In this document: in pieces, positions 32,250-43,952 of the stretch
Layout of the letters: each line of letters begins with the position of its first letter
Position numbering within the stretch: position 1 is the stretch's first letter
Source: Pyronema omphalodes
Lineage: Eukaryota > Ascomycota > Pezizomycetes > Pezizales > Pyronemataceae
Assembly (NCBI GenBank): GCA_024516155.1
Contig: JAJJXM010000004.1
Coordinates: 930,001-994,000, forward strand
DNA: 64,000 nucleotides
Direction: 5' to 3'
Translations under genes and position numbers: made by a program
Notes under the pieces: generated by a model
Told to the model about the DNA's origin: nothing
Database searches by the model: none
What the model saw: only the letters and a program-made list of their open reading frames with translations

Positions 32250-32737
32250 ATCAGCTGCGTCAGACAAAACAACGCCTAGCCGACCGTTTAAAAGGTACAT
32301 AACCATTCGGGAACTGCAAGCACTGCGGGGGTGGAACTGCGGGGGTGCAATGGGGTGGAGTAGGGTGGGGTGGGGGTAGGGTGTGCACTGTGCACTGTGC
32401 ATATGTAATCCATAATCCATAATCCAACACTCCCAATATCATTTACGATAATCGATAATGCATAACATCTTCTCCATCACGGTAATACCATTCCCCATCC
32501 CCATCCCCATCCCCATCCCCATCCCCAAACCATAAAGTGCAAGTATCAAGTGAAGCTTTTAAAGACGCAGTGTATATATATATGTATGTAAATCCAATCA
32601 TAGCCCTCATATCCAAAGAAAAAGTAGGGCGTTAGCTCCAGGATCCAGGATCCAGGGCTTTGAAGTAAGGAGACTTTATTGAGGCTTGCAGATGTTGTTT
32701 GTTAATAAAAGATGGAAATAGGGATGGAGTTTCGGAA

Positions 32738-32810
32738 AGATATGGAGTATGGAGTATGGAGGATGGAGGATGGAGGATGGAGGATGGAGGATGGAGTATG
32801 GAGTATTGTA
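32738..32810. repeat. (GGAGTAT/GGAGGAT)n heptamer array
   Basis: About ten 7-bp units alternating between two variants. Confidence 0.85.
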
Positions 32811-34085
32811 TCTAGAGTATCTAGAGTAGGCAGAGTATCTAGAGTATCCAGAGTATCCATCCACTAGAGAGATGGTGAATGGGCTCCAAAGTGGATCAAA
32901 GTAGCATGATGCTGATACCATAATCCTGCAGAACGGTGAACCTATAACTATACAACTATACAACTAGCTTCCATGGCGAGTCTATAACCTTTTCGTGTTT
33001 TTTTCTTCTTGATGATTGTAATGTGTATTTACGGCTCTTGGTGTCGCATCGATATTTTGGCGATTTATATATCTATAATCTATAGATCTATAATAGATCT
33101 ATGTATGTATCTACATATCTACTGCAATATATATCACCATCGTGTAAAGAACTGTATTGTTGCTTGTTACTTTTTGCTTCACTTCGCTTCACTCCAAAGC
33201 TCGAAGCTCCAAGCTCGAAGCTCGACGAATCTCACTACATATAACGCTACTTTGGAACATTACAACACTGCGAAACAAAGCATAATGTCTAATACATGCC
33301 TTATACACACGTCACTCGCTTCAGGAACTAGTCTCGACGGATTTATCTGTGCTTCAACTAGCGGGGCTGTGTACTTTAAGGTAGACAGGTAGACAGGTAG
33401 ACAGGTAGACAGGCACATAGACAGGCACATAAACAGGAGCATCACAACACCCCGATGTCTTTGTCTTTGTCTTTGTCTTAAACAAACACCTCCCACTCAT
33501 ATATACCCAAACCCAAATCTAAGTCCATACCCATACCCATACCTCTCACACTCCCATCCCTCTCACTCCCATCCCGGTGCACCCAGGGTACAATAGTGTA
33601 ACCAGAAACTGTCAGGTACCTCTGTATGTACCACAACAAGACCCAACAAGACCCAACAAGACCCAACAAGACACAACAAGACACAACGTATACCAAGTGT
33701 ATGTATGATACCCTATGCATAGTACACAAGTAACAGCCGCATAGTGCATAGCGCATAGCTCATAGGCTTTTCATGGTGCCATTATTGTTCTGACACGTTA
33801 AAGCCGCGCGCTTAATCCAATCCCATCCGTATGCATGCATGCATCTCCATCTACCTCCGAGCTTCCTGTACCATACACAGCCGTAACCAATATCCACAGA
33901 ACTGTAATTTACAAATTCCCTATATATAACTGCATAAAACCACGCATATGATTTATCTATCTATACCCTCCGGCCGCCTTCAACTAAAAGTTTTCCATAG
34001 GGTCAAGGATGGTCGGTCGGTTTGTTAAGCCGATTAGATTAGATTAGGTTAGGTTGTTAGGAACTTGAAAGGTGAAAGGTGAATG

Positions 34086-34126
<41 letters not shown>

Positions 34127-34150
34127 GTATGGATTATGGATTATGGATTA
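34086..34150. repeat. (GGATTAT)n heptamer array
   Basis: About nine units with one GGAGTAT variant. The same heptamer recurs near 43266-43300. Confidence 0.85.
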
Positions 34151-36878
34151 TGTATATGTATATGTATAGATTATTGAGTCTATAGCACTGTGGGCTATGG
34201 TATTTCGGATGAGGGTATTCGGGAGTATGATAGACTATGTATATATAGCTATTGATAGCAATTATAGCTGTTGTAGTGGAGTATGTAGAGTATATGGAGA
34301 TATATGGCGGTATATATAGTAAGTTTTGTACATAAATGGTTTCCTTTCTTTTTATGCTTTTTTTCATCATTCATTATTCATCATTCATCATTCATCGGAG
34401 AATAAAAAGTTTTAAAAATTTTATCTTAATTCTTAGTTTTCCTGGTAAGGCGTACCAGGGATGTTTCGGGTGTGTGTGGGGTTTTGAGGGGAGTTGAGGG
34501 TAGGAGGGGAGCGCTGAGTTCTGAGTTGGGGATGACGATGAACGGTGAACGGTGAACAGTAGCCAGTGAATTCCAAAATATCCAAAATATCCAAAATACC
34601 CGAAATATCCGAGATTTCGATGAGTTTTCATACATGATACTGGTATTGTTATTATTATGTAGTACAAAAATATCCAATATTCACTATCCACTATCCACTA
34701 TCCACTATCGAAACATAAAGCACAAATAAACTCCGAAAAAAAAACTTAAAAAAGCTTAACATCTGTTTTTGTATATGGATATACGGAGGAAACAAGTGGG
34801 GAGTGGGGAGTATAGTGGCAGGTGCTATGTAGCGTATGTATGTACATTAGATCGAGATCGGATGCATCAATGATCTAAACTTTTAATTCTGTTGAGGAAA
34901 CGTGGGATTATGTATGTATGTATGTATGTATCAGCAGGGTAGGGGTGGGGGTGGGTGTTCACCGGATGTATCAACGGCGTCATGTTTTAACCTACAGGCA
35001 TGTATATACAGGGGAATGAATGCTTGTTCTAACTTCTCCTCGCGGACAAAGATCTAGATACCCCACTTACAGTAACTTTAGTAAATGGAAAAGTTTAGAT
35101 TTGACTTGGATTTCTTGATACGGAGAATTTACCACAACGGTTTTGGCTCCCTGGAAGAGCTATGTATGTACCTAGAACGCTGTATCCTATATCCTCCTTC
35201 CTTCCCAAGTTGATTAGCCGAATTCCGGGGTATTAAATATGGCAGGAGACGGAGAACCCAAATTCTGAATCTATGTAGAGGAGACTGAGAATGGTAATAT
35301 CCGTGAGAATTTATTGATTACAGTTGAAGCAGAAGATAACCGGATAACTACCAAGGTGCTTATAGATTTGCATATAATAATTTTTTGGAGGGATCTATGC
35401 ATCATTTTGTGTATGGGATTTCATGGGTCTCGAGGGTTGAGAATACTATACCAATACCGCTACTGCTACCTCTACCGATGATTGTTGATTTATTGATTAT
35501 TGAAGTTTATGCAGCGGATGAAGTGATCGATAGATAATGGAAAAAACCGAAAAATGGGAATTCGAGGCATCTATGCATTGATGAATCGAATTTCTGAAAC
35601 CGTAATGTAACTTCATATATGGTGATGTATTGTATATCTACTTGCTCCCGCGAGTTCACCAGGAAACCTATAAATCCATCAATATCAAATACATACATAC
35701 CAAGGTACTCACTTACTCACACTTAAAGGATATACTAACACTTCCTTACCTACCATAAGTACTTACTTACTTACACGATGCACCGAATAATGATCAAATT
35801 ACTCAACAACCTGACGTCATTCATAATCCTTCAAAGGATCCCAGGGTTCTTTTCTTTTTTCTTAGCATACATATAGACAGGTAAATCATGTGCCAACGCA
35901 ATCATATGTATACATATACCCCATGTAGATCTTATGTAGATCTTGGGAAGTTTATGTACATATGATACCGTATTTCTTCGGCTTGCCTGTTTAGATCATC
36001 TTCGGAACTTTATATCAAAGCCGGTACCGGTGGGTTGAAAGTGATCGGTCTCAGGGAGGATAGAACATGGAGGATAGTGAATGGAAGATCTTCATGGAGC
36101 TGGGGGATGCTGATAGAAGGATTGTGCGGATATGTACTGGGGGTATAGTGTTGTGCGGGGAAGGGAGATGAAGGGAATCATGGAAAATTGATCATGTGTG
36201 ACGAATAGATAGTGATTGATAGGACATATTGCATACAAAATGTGCGGTGATAAAGAAGGGGCGTGGGGGGGATGCGGGGTGGTCAATTGCGGGGTATTGC
36301 GGTGAAATATCAGTTACATACATCCTATCGAGAAAAGATTTTTACTGCGAGGATGTATATATATTGATTTGATATTTTATTGCGTACATATGAAAATTGG
36401 AATTTTGTTCCGGATTATAACTAAAGAAATCCGACGTGATATTTCATGAGTCAAACCGGGGTCCAGTGCGGAGTTTGCATGATTTGATGTGATGCACTTT
36501 ATCATACATGATACATAACGGTTAACCCATTCGAGTATTCAGACTCACAATTCACGGTTCATATTTATCATAGCTATTCCCGGTGAATCATGAGTTGAAT
36601 GCCTAGTATGTTTTCTACATAAGTGTTTTCTTTTTTTTGTAGAACGTATTATATTGGGACACGCGATTGGTGAATCGTGATAAGTAATGATAATTAACAA
36701 TTGTCGGTTGCGACCTTTATTTTTATAATGCCGCCACGTTATATACATAAAAGAATCCTGTTTTGTAGAAACCGTTTCTGAACAAACTAGTTTGACCTTT
36801 ACTATTGGAAGAAGACTTACGAAAGTTCCTGGTGAAATATAAAAGAATGCCAGAGGCAGAAATAGTTGCTAAGTTTGG

Positions 36879-37646
36879 TAGGCCTCCGAGTCGTACAAAC
36901 CAGTTCAAAATAACAGCCAAAAAGGACTGTTGGAATATGAGAACTGTACGGCGACCCAGTTCAGTTTACTGTCAGTAGTATAAACTAGTTGAAGTGCGAA
37001 AACTAGTTAACTGAATGCAAGGCTTGGTAAACCAGGTGAAATGTTTAAACCTGCGAAAACTGGTTTGTCCTGAGGAACTGGTTTATGAAGAGGCAATAAA
37101 TATTATTCAATGCATAAATAACAAGATTCTATACTAATTGGGTCCCCGGAAGTCACAACTGACCTCTACGATTGAAGCTCTTGAGCCCATCAATGGCCTT
37201 TAGAGTATCTCCCTGCATTAAATGGCGGTCCGATATAATGATATGCTTGCATTTGGAAAACAGCAGATCAGACTCGGCAGTCATCGCGGGAACTGAGAGC
37301 ATGTTCACCGCCATTTCGTAAACGTTGGGAAACCTAATTGCCAGAAACTGGTGAATTAAGGAGGGTTGAGATACTGACATGCTCGACCACCGATGGGTTC
37401 AAACGAGGTTGAATACATTATTTATTCCTGCATACACTGGTTCCCGATGCGGTTGAACTGGTTTGTATTGAACAAGTACGTTTAATCAGTGCACTGCAGT
37501 TACCTGTGTCTATAGACCCCTCAAAACTGAACTAACATGTATGTATTAGGGACACCAAAACTGTATCAACTAACTGTGAATTGTCAGTTCAGTTTACCTG
37601 GTTTATGATTTTACCCGGTAAACTGGCTATACGGTTGGGAGGTCTG
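36879..37646 (-). mobile_element. hAT-type element (copy C), non-autonomous, with hATC remnant
   Basis: The left end (TAGGCCTCCGAGTCGTACAA) and right end (inverse of CAGACCTCCCAACCGTATAG) form imperfect terminal inverted repeats. On the minus strand 37153-37380 reads MAVNMLSVPAMTAESDLLFS, then KCKHIIISDRHLMQGDTLKA and IDGLKSF, the C-terminal hATC domain of hAT transposases. The upstream transposase is absent, so the element is a deletion derivative. Close relative of copy A. No 8-bp target duplication is visible. Confidence 0.7.
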
Positions 37647-38599
37647 CTGACAGTCGTAATATTATTATTCATATTGAATTTACCCCAACGAATAATAGCG
37701 ACTGGGCGCCGACAATAGTGATGGGTTGTAATACAACTTACAACTTACTACTCACTACTTTTCACAGCACACAATATTCTCTATAACATACCAGTAATCT
37801 TTTACATAACCCATAAACAAACATCTCAGATGCCACATCAAAACAATCCTTTGCTCCCTTTATTTTTTTCAGATATCTATATCTACATCTATATCTAGAA
37901 TCTAAACTTCAATAATTCGATGCTCGAAGCCTTTTCATCTAGACCTATGCGGGATTCAATACTACAATACCTTGCGCAAATCCAACTCCTCCAAAACCAA
38001 GTCAAGTCAAAGTTCCAGTTTCAGTCCCACTGCGAGTGATAATACATAGGTTCCAATCTATAACCTGCCCTCGCCAGGCGGCCTGTCTCCAAGCCACAGC
38101 CGTCTCTATGTATTATGAAGTAAACACAAGCTTTAAGCTAAGCTTTAAAGTCTTGTGGCGTTGCATATCACGTCGTTGCTTTTAGCTGGATCCAGATTCA
38201 GACTTCTTCTATATAGAATCTAGATTCTTTGATAGTGGTGGTATGATAATGCTTGATGATTAATAATCCGTAATTAGTAATCATTGGTGGTTTGTAATCA
38301 CTGCTGCAGTTATAGATGATGTTCGATACCTGCAACTTACGGGGATTACAGGGTTCTATAGGGGATCACAAGGAATTGCTTAGGCTTTATAAATCTTGTT
38401 TACATATCCATAGAGTACATAAGATGACGTTTACCGGATGGTGACAATGGTAATTTGACAATGATGATATCATGATATGATAGTTGTGATATAATTTTCG
38501 ATTATTGAAGAGTTTTCTGACGATAGACTACATAAAAAAGTACTGTGAGAGTTATTTTTAATAATCAATATAGTTATACATAGTCGGATGCTAGGTTTT
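37647..38599. other. intergenic, no gene recognised
   Basis: A/T-rich DNA with short direct repeats (CTATATCTACATCTATATCT near 37877). No coding region supported. Confidence 0.4.
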
Positions 38600-39985
38600 T
38601 AAAGAAAGTTGTATTGATTGATTGATTGATTCTTAAACGTTCCCAACCGTAAGGTTATGACGTGGTCTGTGTTTATATACATCTTTAGGCCCCGGTCTGT
38701 AATCCCGGAGGCCTACTGGGAAAAGCCCCAGAGCATTCTTTATTGTTTGGGGCCACAGCACTCTGGTGTTCTCCATGCTGATTTTCTTTCGCGTCAATAT
38801 AGTCTAGAGCCCTGTACGCTCAATTATTATTCCGCCTAGTCATTCACCTCATTCCTCTTCCCTTCCCTTCACATCTAAATCCTTTTTTTTTTTTGTCTTT
38901 TTTCTTTTCTTGGGCCTTATACTACTGCCGGGCTACTTCTTCCCCTTCTCTCCTCCTCCGTCCCTCCGCCTGCTCGGGCCTTCTTTTTGAGCCTTCGCGC
39001 TGCCCCTCCTTGCCTCTCTCTTCGGGCTCTTGTCGTCGCTGTGATTAGTTGAAGGTGGTCATTGCCTAAGACAATCTGGACATTAATTCCTCCACTTTTG
39101 ACAACCTCTGCCCAGGTTTTCTTTGTGGGAGTAGTCGTTGGTTTGGGCTGGTAGGTGCTCTTTCCCCTCCTACCAGTCTTTGTTGTTGGGGTATTGTCGT
39201 TATTTGGAGCTGCCTTCTGGTTGCTTGTCTGTTCACTTCTCTTCTTCCTCCGCATTGTCTTGCCTTCCACTATCTTCCAACCTTCGCCTTCGGCAGGGGC
39301 AGTGCTAGGGACGTCCGGTAGAGGTGTGACCTGAGGAGATACTTGAGGAAGAGAGTTGGGTAATGTTTCGGTTGGGGTTATGGCAGGTGAACATGGGGGA
39401 TACTTGATCTTTAGAGCATCAAGTTTGTCCTGGGCAGTGGTGGTTGCATGTATCGAGTGCATCAAGCTATGCTCTGGTGATGCATTGCGTCGTTGTTTAT
39501 GGGTCATTAGTCGTTGGGTTGTGTCAGATGTTGGTTCGATGTCTTGATGGCCGGAGCGTCGCTTTCTCTTAGTGTTCGGGTTGAGAACAGCATCCAAGAC
39601 ATCTTGGATATCATTGTGTACGATGGACAGTTGCGTTGTCATCTCCTCCATTGAGGCAGAGGGGGCCATGATCTCCGGGGAGGGAGGGGCTGACTTTGCT
39701 GTGTGCTCGTCGAATTTCTGTGTGAGGGCGTCCACGGCAACTTTGAGGGCTTCCGTTTCTGCTCTGGAGGCCTCATTCGCCTGGCGCAGTATAGTGTTCT
39801 CAGACAACACTGCCTCCATCTGCTTCAGGGTACCTTCTAACATATTGTTGAAGTGCTCGAGGTGTGCATTGGTACATCCATCCATCCGGACAATTGTATC
39901 ACGGATTTCTTTTGTTGTCTCCGAGGTTCTATGGATATAATTCACCATTTCTTTTGTCGTGTCACCCCATAAAGAAAGTTGTAGT
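38600..39985 (-). mobile_element. LINE-related element coding only an ORF1-like protein (half-LINE), with target-site duplication
   Basis: TAAAGAAAGTTGTA occurs at 38600-38613 and 39972-39985 and brackets 1358 bp. Read on the minus strand, the insert starts 23 bp before an ATG, codes for one 343-residue protein, then has a 3' UTR of about 300 bp and ends in AATCAATCAATCAATCAA. The 3' UTR carries the same end block (GTTCCCAACC, GGTTATGACGT in complement) as the truncated copies at 8131, 18747, 22555 and 54576. No endonuclease or reverse transcriptase is present. The 5' end looks complete because the coding frame begins at once. It resembles in plan the mammalian HAL1 elements, which keep ORF1 only. 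Confidence 0.72.
38917..39948 (-). CDS. ORF1-like protein of the half-LINE element
   Basis: 343 residues, one intact exon. Residues about 20-90 form a coiled coil (Leu/Glu-rich, EHFNNMLEGTLKQMEAVLSE). Then comes a Pro/Thr/Ser-rich linker with a KRKRRSG basic cluster, then GWKIVEGKTMRRKKR, KTWAEVVKSG, and a very basic Arg/Lys/Gly end. W-x-x-V plus basic residues after a Pro-rich region also occurs in ORF1 of the full LINE at 54992 (AWQIVPSRKQLK). Unlike that ORF1 it has no CCHC zinc knuckles. A nucleic-acid-binding, self-associating role is inferred. The absence of stops over 1 kb suggests recent activity or selection. Confidence 0.6.
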   Translation of the reverse strand: MVNYIHRTSETTKEIRDTIVRMDGCTNAHLEHFNNMLEGTLKQMEAVLSENTILRQANEASRAETEALKVAVDALTQKFDEHTAKSAPPSPEIMAPSASMEEMTTQLSIVHNDIQDVLDAVLNPNTKRKRRSGHQDIEPTSDTTQRLMTHKQRRNASPEHSLMHSIHATTTAQDKLDALKIKYPPCSPAITPTETLPNSLPQVSPQVTPLPDVPSTAPAEGEGWKIVEGKTMRRKKRSEQTSNQKAAPNNDNTPTTKTGRRGKSTYQPKPTTTPTKKTWAEVVKSGGINVQIVLGNDHLQLITATTRARRERQGGAARRLKKKARAGGGTEEERRGRSSPAVV

Positions 39986-41639
39986 TCCAGAACATGTTTG
40001 GTACATAGCGTAATTAAGGGTTATGATTTTTTGGGAACTAAATTTTTTAATTGGTATGCTGTATTGATGAATGGGAAGATCGCCGGACTGCTGGATAGTG
40101 AAGAGATAAGCGGATAAAGGGGATGAGGCGATAAAAGCTTGGCTGCTTGGCTGCTTAGCTGCTTGGGAGATTGTTGATTTCTGTTGTTTGCTGCTGATGT
40201 AGTTTTTTTGCTGTTGTTTATTTGTTTGTTTTTTTGCTTATTAGTTTGGTTATTATTGCTATTGTTATTTGTTTATTGCTGTTGTTATTTGTTTATTGCT
40301 ATTGCTATTGCTATAGTCGTTGCTGTTGTTTATTTATTTATTTATTTATTTATTTACTAATGATGCCATAGTTACTGGCACTGCTGCTTATTAGCTTCCC
40401 GTTAGCTCGCTCAGCTCGTTCATAATTACTTTATTTTGTTACATGTTATCTTTTTTCTCCTTCTTCTCCATATATATTACAATATCCTTCCTTCCTCCGT
40501 CCCCCTCCTTCCTCCTTCTTTTTCTTTCTCTTCTTCTTTTTCTCTAACTTTTGTTGAAGAGTGCCTATTGAGCCATGCTCTGTGCTGTGACTGCTTATGG
40601 AGGTGTATGTTGCCATAGCGCACATATCCTCATTATGTTTATTCTGTCGATAGTATCTTTGCTCATTATCCCATGTCACTCACCAAGATCTCCATCTCCG
40701 TCTTTCTGTCTGCCCAGTATCAGCTCATCTTACGTTTGACCATGAGCACTTTCACAATTTTGAAAACCATTCTCCTATATATATACATCGTAATACATGA
40801 TTCTCCTCGCACTAGGCACCTATCATTCTCCTGGATATATATCGATCATCGATAATCGACAAAAGAAATCGCAGGGACCATCTATGTACAAGGAACCATC
40901 ACAATCGCTACATATGTCTTCGCTAACTTATCCACTACTGTATCCACTATCCGTTATCCGTTATCCGCGTACGATACTCAGCAGCCAGCTAGTTAGCTAG
41001 CTAGCTAGTTAGTTAGCTAGTTAGCCGATATCCGATCACCAACGCAGCGCACAGGCGATGCACAAGTAAAATCGGCATTATCGGTATGCACGGGATCCAC
41101 GGGATCCACGGTATGTACGGTATTATCGGCACCCGGTATGTGACGTGTGATATCTGACCGTACATATCACCGAGCCAGGAGCCTACATATCTTCATTTTT
41201 ATTCTAAGAAGAAGAAGAAACCTTCCACGCGATGTCTTGGAAGCTTCTATGCATGTCATCCAAGATTCCAGGCTTCTAGGGAATTTTTTGAAGCTTCGAT
41301 ATGGATACTGTAACCCCTTTAACCCTCCAACCCTTCAACCCTTCAATGCTTATGATTATGATAATGCTTATAATGTAATGCTTATAATGGTAATGGAGGA
41401 CTTCCCGTCGTTCTATAAGGGGTGGATAGAACAACCTCAACTTCACCTATTCGATAGCAATAGAAAATCTGAATAGACAGGGGGGTCGGGACCCCCTTGT
41501 CTATCCTAGTGCTCTATCCGCGTTCTATAGAAAAAATATTTTTGTGGTGAAATGGACTCTCACGTCCGTTGCTATAGAGCGACGGGAAATCCTCCAATAA
41601 TCACCAAGTGATACTGTGATACAGTATGTAGTCGCCCTG

Positions 41640-41725
41640 GGTTTTTTGAACCCGGAAACCGGAAACCGGAAACTGGAAACCGGAAACCGGAAACTGGAAA
41701 TTGGAAACTGGAAACTGACCGTGAA
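41640..41725. repeat. (CCGGAAA/CTGGAAA)n heptamer array
   Basis: About ten 7-bp units with one variable base. Confidence 0.85.
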
Positions 41726-42079
41726 AGGCTAAAAAACCTTCGCTATCATGCAATGCAATACATAACATAACACTCAAATGTACATAGCGATTTTCTTGGC
41801 GTATATATATTCCTTCTTCGCTTCCTTCTTTCCTCGCTGTTATTTTTCGAACGATATGAGGAACCCAAAATCAATAACCCAAGACCCAAGACCCAAACCC
41901 CAAAACCCAAGATCAACAACCCAAACCCCAAGATCAACAACCCAAAACCCAAGATCATCGCGACCCTGCATCAAAGTCGCGCATATGAATACCGAACCCC
42001 CCCATCCATAACTTCTAGAAGCTACAGTATATATACAGAACTTCCTTTACCGAGTTTACCGGGACAAGAAGTGGGTTTT

Positions 42080-42129
42080 AAGGCTGAGGGCTGAGGGCTG
42101 AGGGCTGAGGGCTGAGGGCTGAGGGCTGA
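42080..42129. repeat. (GAGGGCT)n heptamer array
   Basis: About seven perfect units. Confidence 0.9.
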
Positions 42130-42304
42130 GTCTTCTTCCTTCCTTCTTTTCTTTGATTTTTGGGGTTGTATATATGTGCTGTCATCTATCACCTATGTAT
42201 ATCCTATCACCCGTCACCTGTCACCTGTGGTCTATCACATCACCTGTCACCTGTGGTCTAGAATAGTGGCGAGGGTTATATACGACTTACGTGTTTTCCT
42301 ACGG

Positions 42305-42392
42305 CTATGATATGGCTGTGATATGGCTGTGATATGGCTGTGATATGGCTATGATATGGCTGTGCTATAGCTGTGATATGGCTGTGATACAG
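42305..42392. repeat. 11-bp GATATGGCTGT array
   Basis: About seven units; one reads GCTATAGCTGT. Confidence 0.85.
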
Positions 42393-42833
42393 AGGTCCGG
42401 AGGAAACATTACTCCGAAGTTACCTTGGCTTGTCTTGGCTTGGCTTGTCTTGTCTTGGATGGATCATGGATCGTGATGGGACCTGGGTAATGCTATATGT
42501 ACGGCTGTGTATACGACTGTATACGTAAGCCTGTAGATGGATGCTGGATGCTGCATAGACAGATAGACAGATTGACTCGTCGTGAGAATCGGAGATATGT
42601 TCCCCCTCACAATACACACACACACACACACACGAAATGTTTCACTTCATGGGGTTTTGTTGCTGTTTTGTTAATATGTGTATTTTGCTTGCTTGTTTCG
42701 ACGGAGATATGGGATGGGATGGGATGTATGGTTTGGGGTTTATGGTTTATGGTTTGGAGTATATACAAAAAGAAGAATTTACATACACATACATACCTAC
42801 AGTAAAGAGTAAAGAAAAATAAAAGTTATATTC

Positions 42834-42944
42834 TTTTTTTTTTTTTTTTTTTTTTTTCGATGGACGCAAGAATCGAGAATAGTTAATCGAGATGGCAGAA
42901 GATGGAACTTATCATTAGCGGAAAAAAAAAAAAAAAAAAAAAAA
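42834..42944. repeat. T24 ... A23 inverted homopolymers
   Basis: T24 at 42834-42857 and A23 at 42922-42944 with 64 bp between them. They can fold on each other. No target duplication is visible. Confidence 0.7.
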
Positions 42945-43952
42945 CATTCCGAACTCCAACGGACGGAAGCCGAAATATCCGGATACATATATCACCCACA
43001 CACACACACACACACATCCGGCAGGCATGTAAGCAGACAGACAGACAGGCATCTGGGAAAGTAATGTATGGCAGACAGACAGACAGGCATACGGCAGCTA
43101 GAAATGGCAGCTAGAAATGGCAAGTTCCTGCATGGTGGAAAAAGTAGGTATGTGCACACGCGAGGCATTTTGGGGACATTGGGACAGCACGCGATGATGG
43201 GGTGTTCTACTATAGATACATACAAACGAATATGGAATTTTCTTTTTTTTTTGTTTTGAGAAAAGGGATTATGGATTATGGGATTATGGATTATGGGATT
43301 GAGAGAGGGGGGAATAGATGATGCTACACAGACAGGGCTAAAAAGCTAAAGATGGAAGTGGCGGTGCTCTTCGATTCTGGGTTTGATGACTGTAGCACAG
43401 GCCACGCGGTTTGCGGGAACCAGCTGCTGCTGCTGCTGCTGCGTCGTCGTCGTCCTTTCGGGGGATGGCCTTGGATAGCCCTTGGGCAAGCTTAGGAATG
43501 GTCCAGTGAAGCTTGGCGACCCGGTCCCACCGATGACGACAAGAGGCAGCCGGAACAGCCAACAGCCATCAAGGCCCCAACACCACGCTGCGCAAGTCAA
43601 GCCCTGAGAAAGAAGAAAGAAGAAGAAGCAGAAGAAGAAGAAGCGAGGGGGGGTGATAAACCACTACTACTTACTACTACTACCACATACATACACCAGA
43701 TATCGCCACTATCGCTGAGACACATAGAAGGTCGACGAAAGAGCAGCAACTCCAACCAATATACACGACGACGACGGAAAGCAACTACTTGTTACATAAT
43801 TGCTACTTGCTACTTGCTACTGCCGCATTACCAATACTGCTACACCACCACTAACCACACCATCGCCGTCCCACATCACAATCTGAACGAAGCAGCAACA
43901 CGGGAAACAACACATACAACGCATCACAGAACATCACAGAACATCTACAGCC

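Larger units (their letters stand above)
31001..36878. other. Gene-poor stretch dominated by short tandem repeats
   Basis: I see no supported gene. Repeats seen include GGGGA near 31588-31620, CTTCC near 32063-32082, GTG 32206-32249, CCATCC 32493-32525, GGAGGAT/GGAGTAT 32741-32808, GTAGACAG 33381-33416, ACAAGACCCA 33642-33685, GGATTAT 34086-34150, AAATATCC near 34575-34610, TATG near 34911-34931 and TACTTACT near 35700-35775. Words for landmarks such as ATGTATGTA and CATACATA are scattered throughout. Confidence 0.6.
39986..43952. other. Gene-poor stretch with many short tandem repeats, up to the RVS167 start
   Basis: No supported gene. Seen: TTATTTGT/TTGCTATTG words 40230-40360, TAGCTAGT 40985-41025, CCGGAAA array 41655-41715, CCCAAGAC/ACCCAAAACC words 41878-41960, GAGGGCT array 42080-42129, 11-bp GATATGGCTGT array 42308-42392, CA runs near 42610 and 42996, CAGACAGA words 43036-43090, T24 and A23 runs, and CTG/CGT triplets 43425-43455. 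The last 350 bp before 43953 are likely RVS167 promoter and leader (CTACTACT and ACCACA repeats). Confidence 0.55.
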
